Positions 36,638 through 44,526 of a DNA stretch of 64,000 nt are shown here, in pieces. Made by a program: the position numbers and the translations under genes. The notes beneath the pieces were generated by a model, which saw nothing but the letters and a program-made list of their open reading frames with translations, was not told the DNA's origin and did not search any database. Each line of letters begins with the position of its first letter. Position 1 is the stretch's first letter. The stretch is from Archangium sp. (GTDB taxonomy: Bacteria; Myxococcota; Myxococcia; Myxococcales; Myxococcaceae), in contig JAUXRX010000036.1 in NCBI GenBank assembly GCA_030681645.1, positions 1 through 64,000 on the forward strand, written 5' to 3'.

Positions 36638-37531
36638 TCAATCGCCAGCCAATGCCTTCGCGATCACGTCGATGAGCTGCCGCAGGAAGCGCAAGATCGC
36701 GTCCCACACGGTGCCATCGCCCCGATCTTCGACCAGCGCGTTGGCGCTGGCCGGCCGGGCGGGCGCGAGGCTGCCGCCGCTGAGCTCGGTCTCCTGGCCC
36801 TCTGAGAGCTCGACCTGCTGGCCCCGCGCGCTCACCACCACCACGGCGCCCTGGTGCACGGCGACGAGCGTGCTCGCGGACCGTTGTTCCACCACGAAGG
36901 TGCCGGCGCCCGGTTGCACCACGCGCAGCTCGTCGGCGCGGACGGCGAAGGGGTCGCTCGGCTGCTTCACCTGCACCCGGACACGCCCTGCCTCGAGCCG
37001 CACCTCGTCGCTCGACGGCGTGGTCAACCGGGTGCCGGGGCGCAGCAACAGGCCGCGGCGCCCGCGCGCGCTCTCGAGCAGGATCGCCGCGTCTTCCTTC
37101 TCGGTGGAGATCTGGGCGCCGGCGAACACCACCGCGTCCTTGCCCACCAGCACGCCGTCGAGCCGCAGCCCGGGGCCGGCGGCCAGCACCCGCCCTACCG
37201 CGCTGCGCGGCCACGCCAGCACCGTCAGCACCAGCGCCGCCGCCACGGCCGCGCTGGCGAACGCGATCCGCCAGGGGAAGGTGGCGCTGCCGGCGATGGG
37301 TCTGGCCAGGCGCCCGGCGCGCACCTCGAGCCGCTGGGCTTCGCCGGGCGCCAGCGCCTCGGCGTTCCCTCGGGCCAGGCGCAGCACGCTCGCGGTGCGA
37401 TCGTAGTGCTCGCGGCAGGGGGCGCACGCGCGCAGGTGATCGCGGAACCGCGCGTCGTCATCGGCCGAGAGCACGCGCCCGCTCAACACCGCGTCGCTCA
37501 GCGAGGTGACGTGGTTCCTGGCCCAGATCAT
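36638..37531 (-). CDS. FecR-type anti-sigma factor with zinc finger
   Basis: 297 residues. The N-terminal anti-sigma zinc finger is H32-x3-C36-x2-C39 (DHLRACAPCREHY), followed by one membrane helix (about 88-107) and a periplasmic FecR beta domain (about 120-225; LLRPGTRLTTPSSDEVRLEA, VVQPGAGTFVVEQRS). It would hold the adjacent ECF sigma factor until an envelope signal arrives. Its ATG overlaps the sigma gene stop by 4 bases. Confidence 0.88.
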   Translation of the reverse strand: MIWARNHVTSLSDAVLSGRVLSADDDARFRDHLRACAPCREHYDRTASVLRLARGNAEALAPGEAQRLEVRAGRLARPIAGSATFPWRIAFASAAVAAALVLTVLAWPRSAVGRVLAAGPGLRLDGVLVGKDAVVFAGAQISTEKEDAAILLESARGRRGLLLRPGTRLTTPSSDEVRLEAGRVRVQVKQPSDPFAVRADELRVVQPGAGTFVVEQRSASTLVAVHQGAVVVVSARGQQVELSEGQETELSGGSLAPARPASANALVEDRGDGTVWDAILRFLRQLIDVIAKALAGD

Positions 37532-38097
37532 GAGCGTCTCTCCTTGCCGAGGATCTCGAGGAGCGGTCCGTGGCGTTGCAGCAGCTTGAGCAGCACCGAC
37601 TTGAGGTACTTCGTGCGCAGCCGCGAGAGCCCCAGCGCCAGCCGCGCCTCTTCCCAGTCGCGGCCCTCGAGGAAGACCGCGCGGAAGTAGGGCCGGTAGG
37701 CGGGCTTCAGCTTCTCCTCGAAGCGGGCCATCACCTCGCGCAGCTCTGCGCTCACCACCACCTCGAGGCCCTTGCCCTCTTCTTCGCCCACCAGCTCGTC
37801 GGTCAGCTCGAGCTGCGCGTTCGGCCGCTTCTGCCGCGCCAGATCGAGAATCCGGTTCCTCGCCGAGGTCACCACCCACCCGGGCAGCGACTCGACCCGC
37901 AACGGATCGACGGCGTCGAGGTGTGCGTACAGGTGCGTGAAGGCCTCCTGCACCGCGTCTTCCTGCTCGAAGGGGCTCTGGAAATACTGCATGGCCATGC
38001 GCCTCACCCGCGGGAGAAATGCCCGCACGAGTGCCTCGAAGGCCGCAGCATCACGCTGCCGCAGCGCCCGGACGTACGTCGTGTCGAGCGAAAGCAC
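37528..38097 (-). CDS. ECF-type RNA polymerase sigma factor
   Basis: 189 residues. Sigma region 2 (FEALVRAFLPRVRRMAMQYF, FEQEDAVQEAFTHLYAHLD) and region 4 at the C-terminus, which is degenerate compared with typical ECF proteins (EARLALGLSRLRTKYLKSVL). GTG start at 38097. Encoded directly upstream of, and overlapping, its probable anti-sigma factor. Confidence 0.88.
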   Translation of the reverse strand: MLSLDTTYVRALRQRDAAAFEALVRAFLPRVRRMAMQYFQSPFEQEDAVQEAFTHLYAHLDAVDPLRVESLPGWVVTSARNRILDLARQKRPNAQLELTDELVGEEEGKGLEVVVSAELREVMARFEEKLKPAYRPYFRAVFLEGRDWEEARLALGLSRLRTKYLKSVLLKLLQRHGPLLEILGKERRS

Positions 38098-38142
38098 CTG
38101 GTGAAGGTACGGGACGCGGGTGGGAACGGGAGAAATCTTTTC

Positions 38143-39426
38143 TCAGCTCACGATCACGACGATCAGCGCCGCCGCGAGCATCAGGGCCGACACCGCCACC
38201 ACCCGCCGCCCCATCACGCCGCCGCCCAGCACCATCGCCATCACCGCCTTGACCACGGTGTTGCTGACGGCCGCGAGGACCACCGTGTTGCGGGCGACCT
38301 GCAGCTCGATCTCGCCCGTCTTCACCAGGTTCGCCATCGACAACGAGATCGCGTCGACGTCGGTGGTGCCTGCCAACAGCCCGGTGACGTACGCGCCGCC
38401 CGTGCCGAAGGTGGCCTGCGCCCAGCGCGACACGATGAGCACCACCACGAAGAGCGCGCCGAACTTGAGCGCTGAGCTGAGCTCGAAGGGGTTCTCCAGG
38501 GCCACCGCCCCCGACTCGCCCCCCTTGTGATCGCCGCGGAAGTAGAGGAACGCCGTCGAGGCCAACCCCACGGCGGCCATCGTGCCCAGCGCGATGATCA
38601 GCTGCTTGCCCAGGCTCGGCTCGGCGATGAAGAGCACCACCAGCAGCCGGACGCACATCACCGTGGACGCGATGATCACCGCGAGCGCGCTCAGCTTCGC
38701 CAGCGCCGGGGCCTGCCGGGCGCGCGCGGCGGCGGCGAGCGTGACGGCGGTGCTGGAAGCCAGGCCGCCCACGGCGCCGGTGACCAGCATTCCCCGGCCC
38801 GCGCCCCACAGCCGCATCGCCACGTAGCCGACGAAGCCGATGCCCGCGATGAGCGCCACCATCACCCCGATGCGGAAGGGGTTGAGCACGCCGTAGGGCC
38901 CCAGCGGCTCGTTGGGCAACACCGGCAACGCCACCACGGCGACCACCAGGAACTTGAGCGTGGCGATGACGTCGGTGCGCGAGAGCTTCGAGCTGAACTG
39001 CCGCAGCTCGGTCTTGCCCGAGAGCAGCAGCGTGGAGATGACGGCGATCGAGGCCACCACGAACACGCGCGAGGTGACCGGCGAGACCACCTCGGTCGCC
39101 AGCGAGAACGCACCGAGGAAGAAGGTGAGCAGCGCGCTCGCTTCGCTGGTGATGCCCCCGTGGCCCGCCTGCGAATCGCGCCAGTAGCTCAGCGCCAGCA
39201 GGGTCGCCAGGCCCAGGCCGGCCGTCACCAGTGCCCACGGGCCCACCGCCTTCGAGAGCATCATCGCCACCGCGCCGAGCAGCCCGATGAGCGGATAGGT
39301 GCGGATGCCCCCCAGGAAGGGCCGCTTCTCCTCGTCGGTGGGTCGTGATTGTTCGCGCTCGAGGCCGATCAAGAGCCCGGCGAGCGCCGCCAGGGCCAGC
39401 GAGACGAAGGGCTCGTAGCGTTCCAC
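38143..39426 (-). CDS. MgtC/SapB-like, DUF4010 membrane protein
   Basis: 427 residues with about ten hydrophobic segments. The N-terminus AALAGLLIGLEREQSRPTDE, then GIRTYPLIGLLGAVAMM is the MgtC/SapB signature; the C-terminal two thirds is DUF4010 (GMLVTGAVGGLASSTAVTLA, GLLAGTTDVDAISLSMANL). MgtC proteins affect magnesium homeostasis and ATP synthase, but the fused DUF4010 form is of unknown function. ATG 39426. Confidence 0.9.
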   Translation of the reverse strand: MERYEPFVSLALAALAGLLIGLEREQSRPTDEEKRPFLGGIRTYPLIGLLGAVAMMLSKAVGPWALVTAGLGLATLLALSYWRDSQAGHGGITSEASALLTFFLGAFSLATEVVSPVTSRVFVVASIAVISTLLLSGKTELRQFSSKLSRTDVIATLKFLVVAVVALPVLPNEPLGPYGVLNPFRIGVMVALIAGIGFVGYVAMRLWGAGRGMLVTGAVGGLASSTAVTLAAAARARQAPALAKLSALAVIIASTVMCVRLLVVLFIAEPSLGKQLIIALGTMAAVGLASTAFLYFRGDHKGGESGAVALENPFELSSALKFGALFVVVLIVSRWAQATFGTGGAYVTGLLAGTTDVDAISLSMANLVKTGEIELQVARNTVVLAAVSNTVVKAVMAMVLGGGVMGRRVVAVSALMLAAALIVVIVS

Positions 39427-39500
39427 GCCATCATCATGGTCGCGCAGGGGACGCGACGACAGTTCTCCCTCGGTAAAGTCGCAGAAGAGCGTGCCCAGTC

Positions 39501-39566
39501 CGTTCAGCCCGAGCGGAGTCGAGGGCCGAGCTCCTGGTGCCCCCTCGACTTCGCTCGGGGTGAACG
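39501..39566. repeat. Dispersed GAGCGGAGTCGA inverted repeat, paired copy
   Basis: Left arm 39501-39525 and right arm 39542-39566 are complementary at 23 of 25 positions around a 16-base loop. The arm core is CCCGAGCGGAGTCGAGGG. It lies just beyond the stop of the acyl-CoA dehydrogenase gene. Related copies are at 48059-48083, 52552-52613 and 63374-63431. Confidence 0.75.
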
Positions 39567-39583
39567 GAGCGCGATCGCAATGC

Positions 39584-40699
39584 TCAGCCCAGCAGGTGCC
39601 GCGCGATCACCAGGCGCTGGACCTCGCTCGCGCCCTCGTAGATGCGCAGCGCGCGCACGTCGCGGTAGAGCCGCTCGACGGCCATGCCCTTCACCACCCC
39701 GTTGCCGCCGTGCACCTGCAGGCAGCGATCGACGATGCGCTGCGCGGCCTCGGTAGAGAACAGTTTCGCCACCGCCGCCTCGTAGGTGACCCGCGCCTGG
39801 CCCTGGTCCTTGGTGAGCGCGGCCTGGTGCACGAGGAGGCGTGAGGCCTCCAGCTCCACCGCGCTGTCGGCGAGCAGCGCCTGCACGGCCGAGAGCTCCG
39901 AGAGCGGGGCGCCGAACTGCTTGCGCGACTTCGAATACGAGACCGCCTCGTCGAGCGCGCGCCGGGCCATGCCCACCGCCGCCGCGCCCACCGTGCTGCG
40001 GAACACGTCGAGGGTGGAGAGCGCGAGCTTCATGCCCTGGCCCGATTCTCCCAGCTGCGCGCTCGCGGGCACCTCGCAGCCGTCCAACACCAGCTCGCCG
40101 ATGGGGTGTTCGCCCATCAGCTCCATCTGGCGGCTCACCTTGAAGCCCTTCGCGCCGGCGGGCACCACGAAGGCGCTGATGCCCTTCGGCCCCTCACCGG
40201 TGCGCGCGAACACCGTGTAGTGCGTGGCGACGCCGGCGTTGCTGATGAAGCGCTTCTGGCCGCTGATCAGCCAACCATCACCCTTGCGCACGGCCTTCGT
40301 GGAGAGCGCGGCCACGTCGCTGCCCGCTTCCGGCTCGGTGAGCGCGAAGGCGAAGAGCACCTCGCCCTTCGCCACCCTCTGCAGCAGGTCCTGCTTCTGC
40401 GCCTCGGAGCCGGCCAGCAACACCGGGTGGCTGCCCAGGCCCTGCACCGCGAACAACGAGTCGGCCGCGGCGTTGCGGTAGGCGAGCTCTTCACGCAGCA
40501 CGCAGAGGGACAGCACGTCGACCTTCGGCAGCGCGCCGCCGTACGCGGAGGGCACCAGGTACGGGTAGAAGCCCAGGTTCGCGACCTCGGCCTTGAGCTG
40601 CGCGTCATCGATGGGGCCGTGCGGCTCGATCGAGCTGAACAGCGCGCGCGCGCGGGCCCGCAGCTCGAGGTGAATCGAAGACAGGAAGGTCGCCGACAT
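39584..40699 (-). CDS. Acyl-CoA dehydrogenase
   Basis: 371 residues. FAD enzyme oxidising an acyl-CoA to an enoyl-CoA. Signatures present: FALTEPEAGSDVAALSTKA, GQKRFISNAG, RKQFGAPLSELSAVQ, and the C-terminal RALRIYEGASEVQRLVIARH with the usual catalytic Glu in YEG. The chain specificity is not predictable. Last gene of the minus-strand SDR-RidA-hydratase-dehydrogenase run, 3 bp after the hydratase. Confidence 0.93.
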   Translation of the reverse strand: MSATFLSSIHLELRARARALFSSIEPHGPIDDAQLKAEVANLGFYPYLVPSAYGGALPKVDVLSLCVLREELAYRNAAADSLFAVQGLGSHPVLLAGSEAQKQDLLQRVAKGEVLFAFALTEPEAGSDVAALSTKAVRKGDGWLISGQKRFISNAGVATHYTVFARTGEGPKGISAFVVPAGAKGFKVSRQMELMGEHPIGELVLDGCEVPASAQLGESGQGMKLALSTLDVFRSTVGAAAVGMARRALDEAVSYSKSRKQFGAPLSELSAVQALLADSAVELEASRLLVHQAALTKDQGQARVTYEAAVAKLFSTEAAQRIVDRCLQVHGGNGVVKGMAVERLYRDVRALRIYEGASEVQRLVIARHLLG

Positions 40700-40702
40700 C
40701 GC

Positions 40703-41500
40703 TCACTTCCCCTTGAACTGCGGCGGGCGCTTCTTCGAGAACGCGTCGTACGCCTCGCGGAAGTCCTGCGTCTGCATGCACACCGCCTGCGCCCGGGCCT
40801 CGTTCTCGAGCGCGTTCCACAGGTCGAGGCTCAGCTCGCCGTTGAGCAGCTCCTTGGTCATGCCCAGCGCGAAGGTGGGCCCGTTCGCCAGGCGGGTGGC
40901 CCAGGCCATCGCCTCGTCCATCAACTTCTCGGGCGCGACCACCTTGTTGAACAGCCCGTACTTCTCGGCCGTGACCGCGTCGATGACGTCGCCGAAGTAG
41001 AGCAGCTCGGTGGCGCGCGAGAGCCCCACCACCTTCGGGAGCAGGAACGCCGCGCCCATGTCGGCGCCCGCCAGGCCCACCTTGGTGAAGAGGAAGGCGA
41101 TCTTCGCCTTCTCGCTGGCGACGCGCAGATCTGCCGCGAGCGCGATCACCGCGCCTGCACCTGCCGCCGTGCCGTTGAGCGCGGCCACCACCGGCTTTCG
41201 CAGCGCGCGGATGTTCTTGATCAGATCGCACGTCATGCGCGTGAACTCGACCAGCGCGGGCATGTCGCGCGAGAAGAGCTCCTTGATGATGTCGTGCTGG
41301 TCGCCGCCCGAGCAGAAGCCGCGGCCCTCCCCGGTGATCACCACGCTGCGCACGGACGGCTCGCGCTCGAGCGTGGCGAAGAGATCGGTGAGCTCGCGGT
41401 ACACGGCGAAGGTGAGCGAGTTGAGCGTGTCGGGCCGGTTGAGCGTGATCAGCCCGACCTGGTCTTTGACCTCGAAGCGGAAGGACGTGGGCTGCATCAT
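40703..41500 (-). CDS. Enoyl-CoA hydratase/isomerase family protein
   Basis: 265 residues. Crotonase fold with the oxyanion-hole segments GRGFCSGGDQHDII and NGTAAGAGAVIALAADLRVA. The usual hydratase Glu pair is not clearly conserved (the second segment reads FTKVGLAGADMGAAFLLPKV), so a hydratase, isomerase or ring-opening hydrolase are all possible. It lies 3 bp after the RidA-family gene and 3 bp before the dehydrogenase. Confidence 0.9.
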   Translation of the reverse strand: MMQPTSFRFEVKDQVGLITLNRPDTLNSLTFAVYRELTDLFATLEREPSVRSVVITGEGRGFCSGGDQHDIIKELFSRDMPALVEFTRMTCDLIKNIRALRKPVVAALNGTAAGAGAVIALAADLRVASEKAKIAFLFTKVGLAGADMGAAFLLPKVVGLSRATELLYFGDVIDAVTAEKYGLFNKVVAPEKLMDEAMAWATRLANGPTFALGMTKELLNGELSLDLWNALENEARAQAVCMQTQDFREAYDAFSKKRPPQFKGK

Positions 41501-41503
41501 GGG

Positions 41504-41905
41504 TCAGCTCTCCAGGACTGCGGTGGCTTCGATCTCGACCTTCGCGGCTGACTCCACCAGGCCGGCGACGACCACCAGGGCCATGGCGGGGTAGTGGCGG
41601 CCCAGGTGCTTCTTCCACGCGGCGCCGCATTCCTTGAGTGAGCTCAGGTATTCCTGCTTGTCGGTGACGTAGACGGTCATGCGCACGATCTGCTCGGGCT
41701 TGCCTCCGGCGGCGTGGACGAGCTCGCAGATGTTCGAGAGCACCTGGTCGAACTGCTCCACGAAGGTGGCGGGGAACTCGGGCGTGGCGCTGCGCGGGTT
41801 CCAGCCGACCTGGCCGCCGATGAAGAGCGTCTTGCCGGTGGCGACGATGGCGTTCGCGTAGCCCCTGGGGCGGGCCCAGCCCTCGGGTTGAATGACGGTG
41901 CTCAT
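41504..41905 (-). CDS. Rid family (RidA-like) protein lacking the catalytic arginine
   Basis: 133 residues. Rid fold: LFIGGQVGWNP, EQFDQVLSNICELVHAAGGK, VRMTVYVTD, VEIEATAVL. Archetypal RidA deaminases have Arg in VARLP before VEIEA; here the place reads VAGLVES, so the Arg is Gly, as in Rid subfamilies that do not deaminate 2-aminoacrylate. ATG 41905 overlaps the SDR stop (ATGA). Such proteins recur in aminobenzoyl-CoA and tryptophan catabolic clusters. Confidence 0.88.
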   Translation of the reverse strand: MSTVIQPEGWARPRGYANAIVATGKTLFIGGQVGWNPRSATPEFPATFVEQFDQVLSNICELVHAAGGKPEQIVRMTVYVTDKQEYLSSLKECGAAWKKHLGRHYPAMALVVVAGLVESAAKVEIEATAVLES

Positions 41906-42657
41906 GCGGTCTCTCCTCCGTCGATGGTGTAGTCGGCGCCGGTGATGGCTGCGCCGGCTGCCGAGGCGCTCAGGAAGTAGACGAGCTCGGCCACCTCCTC
42001 GGGCTTCACCGCGCGGTGCATCGGGTTCAGCTTCGAGAGCGTCTCTTTCGCTTCGGCCTGAGTGCGGCCGGTGCTCTGGGCGATCCGATCGACGCTCGCC
42101 TGCAGCATGTCGGTGTCGGTCCACCCTGGGCAGACCGCGTTCACGGTGACGCCCTTCGGCGCCAGCTCGAGCGCGAGCGAGCGGGTGAGCCCCAGCAGCG
42201 CGTGCTTCGAGGCGCAGTACGCCGAGGTGTACTTGAAGCCCTTCTTCGCGGCGGTGCTGGCGATGTTCACGATGCGCCCGTGGCCGGCCTTCACCATCGC
42301 GCCCGAGAGCTCGCGAATGAGCAGGAACGGCGCGGTCACGTTGACGCGCATGGTGCGCTCGAACTCTTCGGTGGTCGTCTTGTGCAGCGGCGCCGAGAGG
42401 GCGATGCCCGCGTTGTTCACCAGCGCGGTGAGGTGGCCCGCGTCGGTGGTGAGCTTGAGCGCGGCGGCCATCACCGAGCGCTCCTCGGCGGCGTCGAAGG
42501 ACACGAAGTGGAGGTCGCCCTTGCTGCGCAGCGGCCCGACCGAGGACTCCTGCCGGGCGAGCGCCCACACGCGCCAGCCCTCGGCGAGGAACCGCTCGGC
42601 GATCGCGCGGCCGATGCCCCGCCCTGCGCCGGTGATGGCCACTTGTTTCACGGTCAT
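41902..42657 (-). CDS. Short-chain dehydrogenase/reductase
   Basis: 251 residues. Classical SDR: TGAGRGIG cofactor loop, VNNAGIALSAPLHK, GRIVNIAST, Tyr-Lys pair in SAYCASKHALLG, CPGWTDTD, TGADYTIDGGE. Resembles 3-hydroxyacyl-CoA-type dehydrogenases. First gene of the four-gene minus-strand acyl-CoA operon. The region upstream holds a direct repeat (42667-42791). Confidence 0.92.
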   Translation of the reverse strand: MTVKQVAITGAGRGIGRAIAERFLAEGWRVWALARQESSVGPLRSKGDLHFVSFDAAEERSVMAAALKLTTDAGHLTALVNNAGIALSAPLHKTTTEEFERTMRVNVTAPFLLIRELSGAMVKAGHGRIVNIASTAAKKGFKYTSAYCASKHALLGLTRSLALELAPKGVTVNAVCPGWTDTDMLQASVDRIAQSTGRTQAEAKETLSKLNPMHRAVKPEEVAELVYFLSASAAGAAITGADYTIDGGETA

Positions 42658-42666
42658 GAAACGGGC

Positions 42667-42791
42667 CTGTTAGCAGCGCAGCGCTGTGCGAGACAGGCGG
42701 GAGCGAAGCGGACGGCTGGCCGAGGTGGCGCGACCCAGAACATGAAGCAGCGCTGTTAGCAGCGGAAGGCCGCGCGAGACAGGCGGAAGCG
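42667..42791. repeat. Direct repeat upstream of the SDR operon
   Basis: CTGTTAGCAGCG, then GCGAGACAGGCGG and AGCG, occurs at 42667-42705 and again at 42753-42791, offset 86 bp, with the middle 9-10 bases diverged. Each CTGTTAGCAGCG is itself partly palindromic (CGCTG/CAGCG in the second copy). It occupies the expected promoter region of the operon. Confidence 0.55.
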
Positions 42792-42846
42792 CGTGCCGCG
42801 CGGGTCGACCGGTTCCCACATGAGCGCAGGTCGTGCCGACAAGCCA

Positions 42847-43118
42847 AAGCCTGGAGCGCAGCGGTCAGTGTGGATCTGCTCCGAGGCCGTCGCGTGCTTG
42901 CCTCCAGGCTTCGGGCAAGGACGCGAAGCTGACCCAGGCCGGGTCGCTTTTTCCTGGCGCGTAATGGACCATTACCAGTCGGTAATGGTCCATTACGCCT
43001 CTGGGAGAGCGAACCCGGTCCGACCTCGTCAGCAGCGGATCCTCGCCCGAAGTGAGGGGCAAGCGCGGGTCGCGCACAGAATGAAGCCCAGGCTCACCAC
43101 GCCCCCTGCAGGCCGCTG
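42847..43118 (+). repeat. 270-bp repeat element, copy 2, with two perfect 15-bp palindromes
   Basis: Full-length match to the reverse complement of 25631-25900. The centre is GTAATGGACCATTAC (42961-42975), 6 bases, GTAATGGTCCATTAC (42982-42996). Each 15-mer is palindromic around its middle base and the two are reverse complements, giving a centre-to-centre distance of 21 bp. It sits in the 958-bp gene-free stretch 42658-43615. Open frames cross it on both strands but without coherent protein conservation. Confidence 0.82.
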
Positions 43119-43300
43119 TCCCTCTTCGCTCGTCGTCGTAGCCGGTGACCAGAGCTGAAGCCGTCCGAGGCCCGGCCGGTGGGCGTGACAACACTGCGGC
43201 CACGTTTCGGCAACAGTCAGCGCGCGCAACGGGTGAGTCGTTCATCCAAACGACCGATGGACGACGCCGACGAGACGCCGGTCTGCGAACGCATGAGCAT

Positions 43301-43441
43301 GGTGAGGTGGCCGTCGTACGTGCCGACGCCGGCTTCGACGCATGGGTCGCCCCGTTCTCGATGCACGTGAATGCTCTCGCCGAAGTCGACCTGCTGCCAA
43401 ACGTCGGCAGCATTCGCAATGGAGAGGTCAGGCGCCTCGTC
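43301..43441 (-). pseudogene. Possible remnant of a DUF6985-like protein
   Basis: The minus-strand reading WQQVDFGESIHVHRERGDPC, then VEAGVGTYDGHLTM resembles a conserved block (V-D-F-G-E-S-I-x-V-H ... D-G-H-L-T) of small DUF6985-type proteins. Upstream, the plausible continuation HRFRFVFDESVLAQGG is in another frame, and no start or full domain exists. Read as a decayed gene in the 42658-43615 gap; the family assignment is from memory. Confidence 0.3.
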
Positions 43442-43615
43442 CGTGAGCAACCGCCCTGCGCCAGCACCGACTCGTCGAAGACGAAGCGGAACCGATGCCC
43501 ACCGAGAGATCCGAGCTGACGGCAGGAAGCATGGCTCCATCATCCGAATCGGAAATAGTGCGCGCCGGGGCGACGGGGTCTGCGCGGGCATGACCAGTGG
43601 TTTCGTTTCGCCCTC

Positions 43616-44428
43616 TCAGTCTTCGGGAACGAAACGCGGCACGTCTTCCGGCACTTCCCACACGTTGCCCCACAGGCTCTGGCCGCCGTCGATGGTGAAG
43701 CTCTGCCCGGTGATGAAGTCGGCCTGGCGCGAGGCGAGGTAGACGATCAGGTGCGCCACCTCGTTCGCGGTGCCGATGCGCCGCAGCGGGGTCTGCTTCG
43801 CGGCCGCCTCGAGGATCTCGGGTGGATACTGATCGGTCCCGGTCGTCTTGATCACGCCGGGCGCGACCGCGTTGACGCGAATGCCGTAGGCCGACCACTC
43901 CACGGCCAGCGTCTTGGTCATGTTCTCCACGCCCGCGCGCGCGGCGCCGGTGTGGATCATTCCGGGAAAGCCGCGAGAGATCTGCGCGATCACGTTCACG
44001 ATCCGCCCGCGCTTCTGGGGAATGAACGCCTGCGTGGCCACGGCCTGGGTCATGTTGAAGGTGCCCAGCAGGTTGTTCCGCACCACCGCCTCGAAGCCCT
44101 TCGGCGAGAGCGTCTCGGCCGCCGAGGGGAACTGTCCGCCCGCGTTGTTCACCAGCACGTCGATGCGCCCGAAGCGCTGCTTCACCGCCTCGACGCAGGT
44201 CTTGATCTGCTCCGGGTCGCGGATGTCGCAGGTGGTGGTGAAGACCTCGACCCCGGCGCGCCCCAACTCCTCCGCAGCCTTCGCCAGGGGCTCGGGCCGA
44301 CGGCCGCACAGCGCGACCTTCGCGCCCAGCTCACCCAGCTCGCTCGCCACCGCGAACCCGATGCCGGTTCCACCGCCGGTGATCAGCGCGACTTCGCCCT
44401 GGAACATTCCCGCTTTGAAGATGGTCAC
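43616..44428 (-). CDS. SDR of the 2,4-dienoyl-CoA reductase type
   Basis: 270 residues. TGGGTGIGFAVA cofactor loop, NNAGGQFPSAAETLSPKGFE, IVNVIAQ. The classical catalytic Tyr is missing: the site reads IHTGAARAGVENMTKTLAVE, as in peroxisomal-type 2,4-dienoyl-CoA and trans-2-enoyl-CoA reductases, which use other residues. It probably reduces an unsaturated CoA ester. ATG 44428; divergent from the lipoprotein run across 98 bp. Confidence 0.9.
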   Translation of the reverse strand: MTIFKAGMFQGEVALITGGGTGIGFAVASELGELGAKVALCGRRPEPLAKAAEELGRAGVEVFTTTCDIRDPEQIKTCVEAVKQRFGRIDVLVNNAGGQFPSAAETLSPKGFEAVVRNNLLGTFNMTQAVATQAFIPQKRGRIVNVIAQISRGFPGMIHTGAARAGVENMTKTLAVEWSAYGIRVNAVAPGVIKTTGTDQYPPEILEAAAKQTPLRRIGTANEVAHLIVYLASRQADFITGQSFTIDGGQSLWGNVWEVPEDVPRFVPED

Positions 44429-44526
44429 GGCGCGGGAGCGTATCTCCCCGCTCGGTGATCAGGGACACAACGTCTGGACGCCCGGCTGGATTGGCACCGG
44501 TGGGCGCTGTGCTACGACCTGATTCC

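Noticed and set aside
42793..43158. Plus-strand frame through repeat copy 2
   Set aside because: The shared peptides come from the symmetric palindromes; the frame is not conserved in copy 1 in the equivalent sense.
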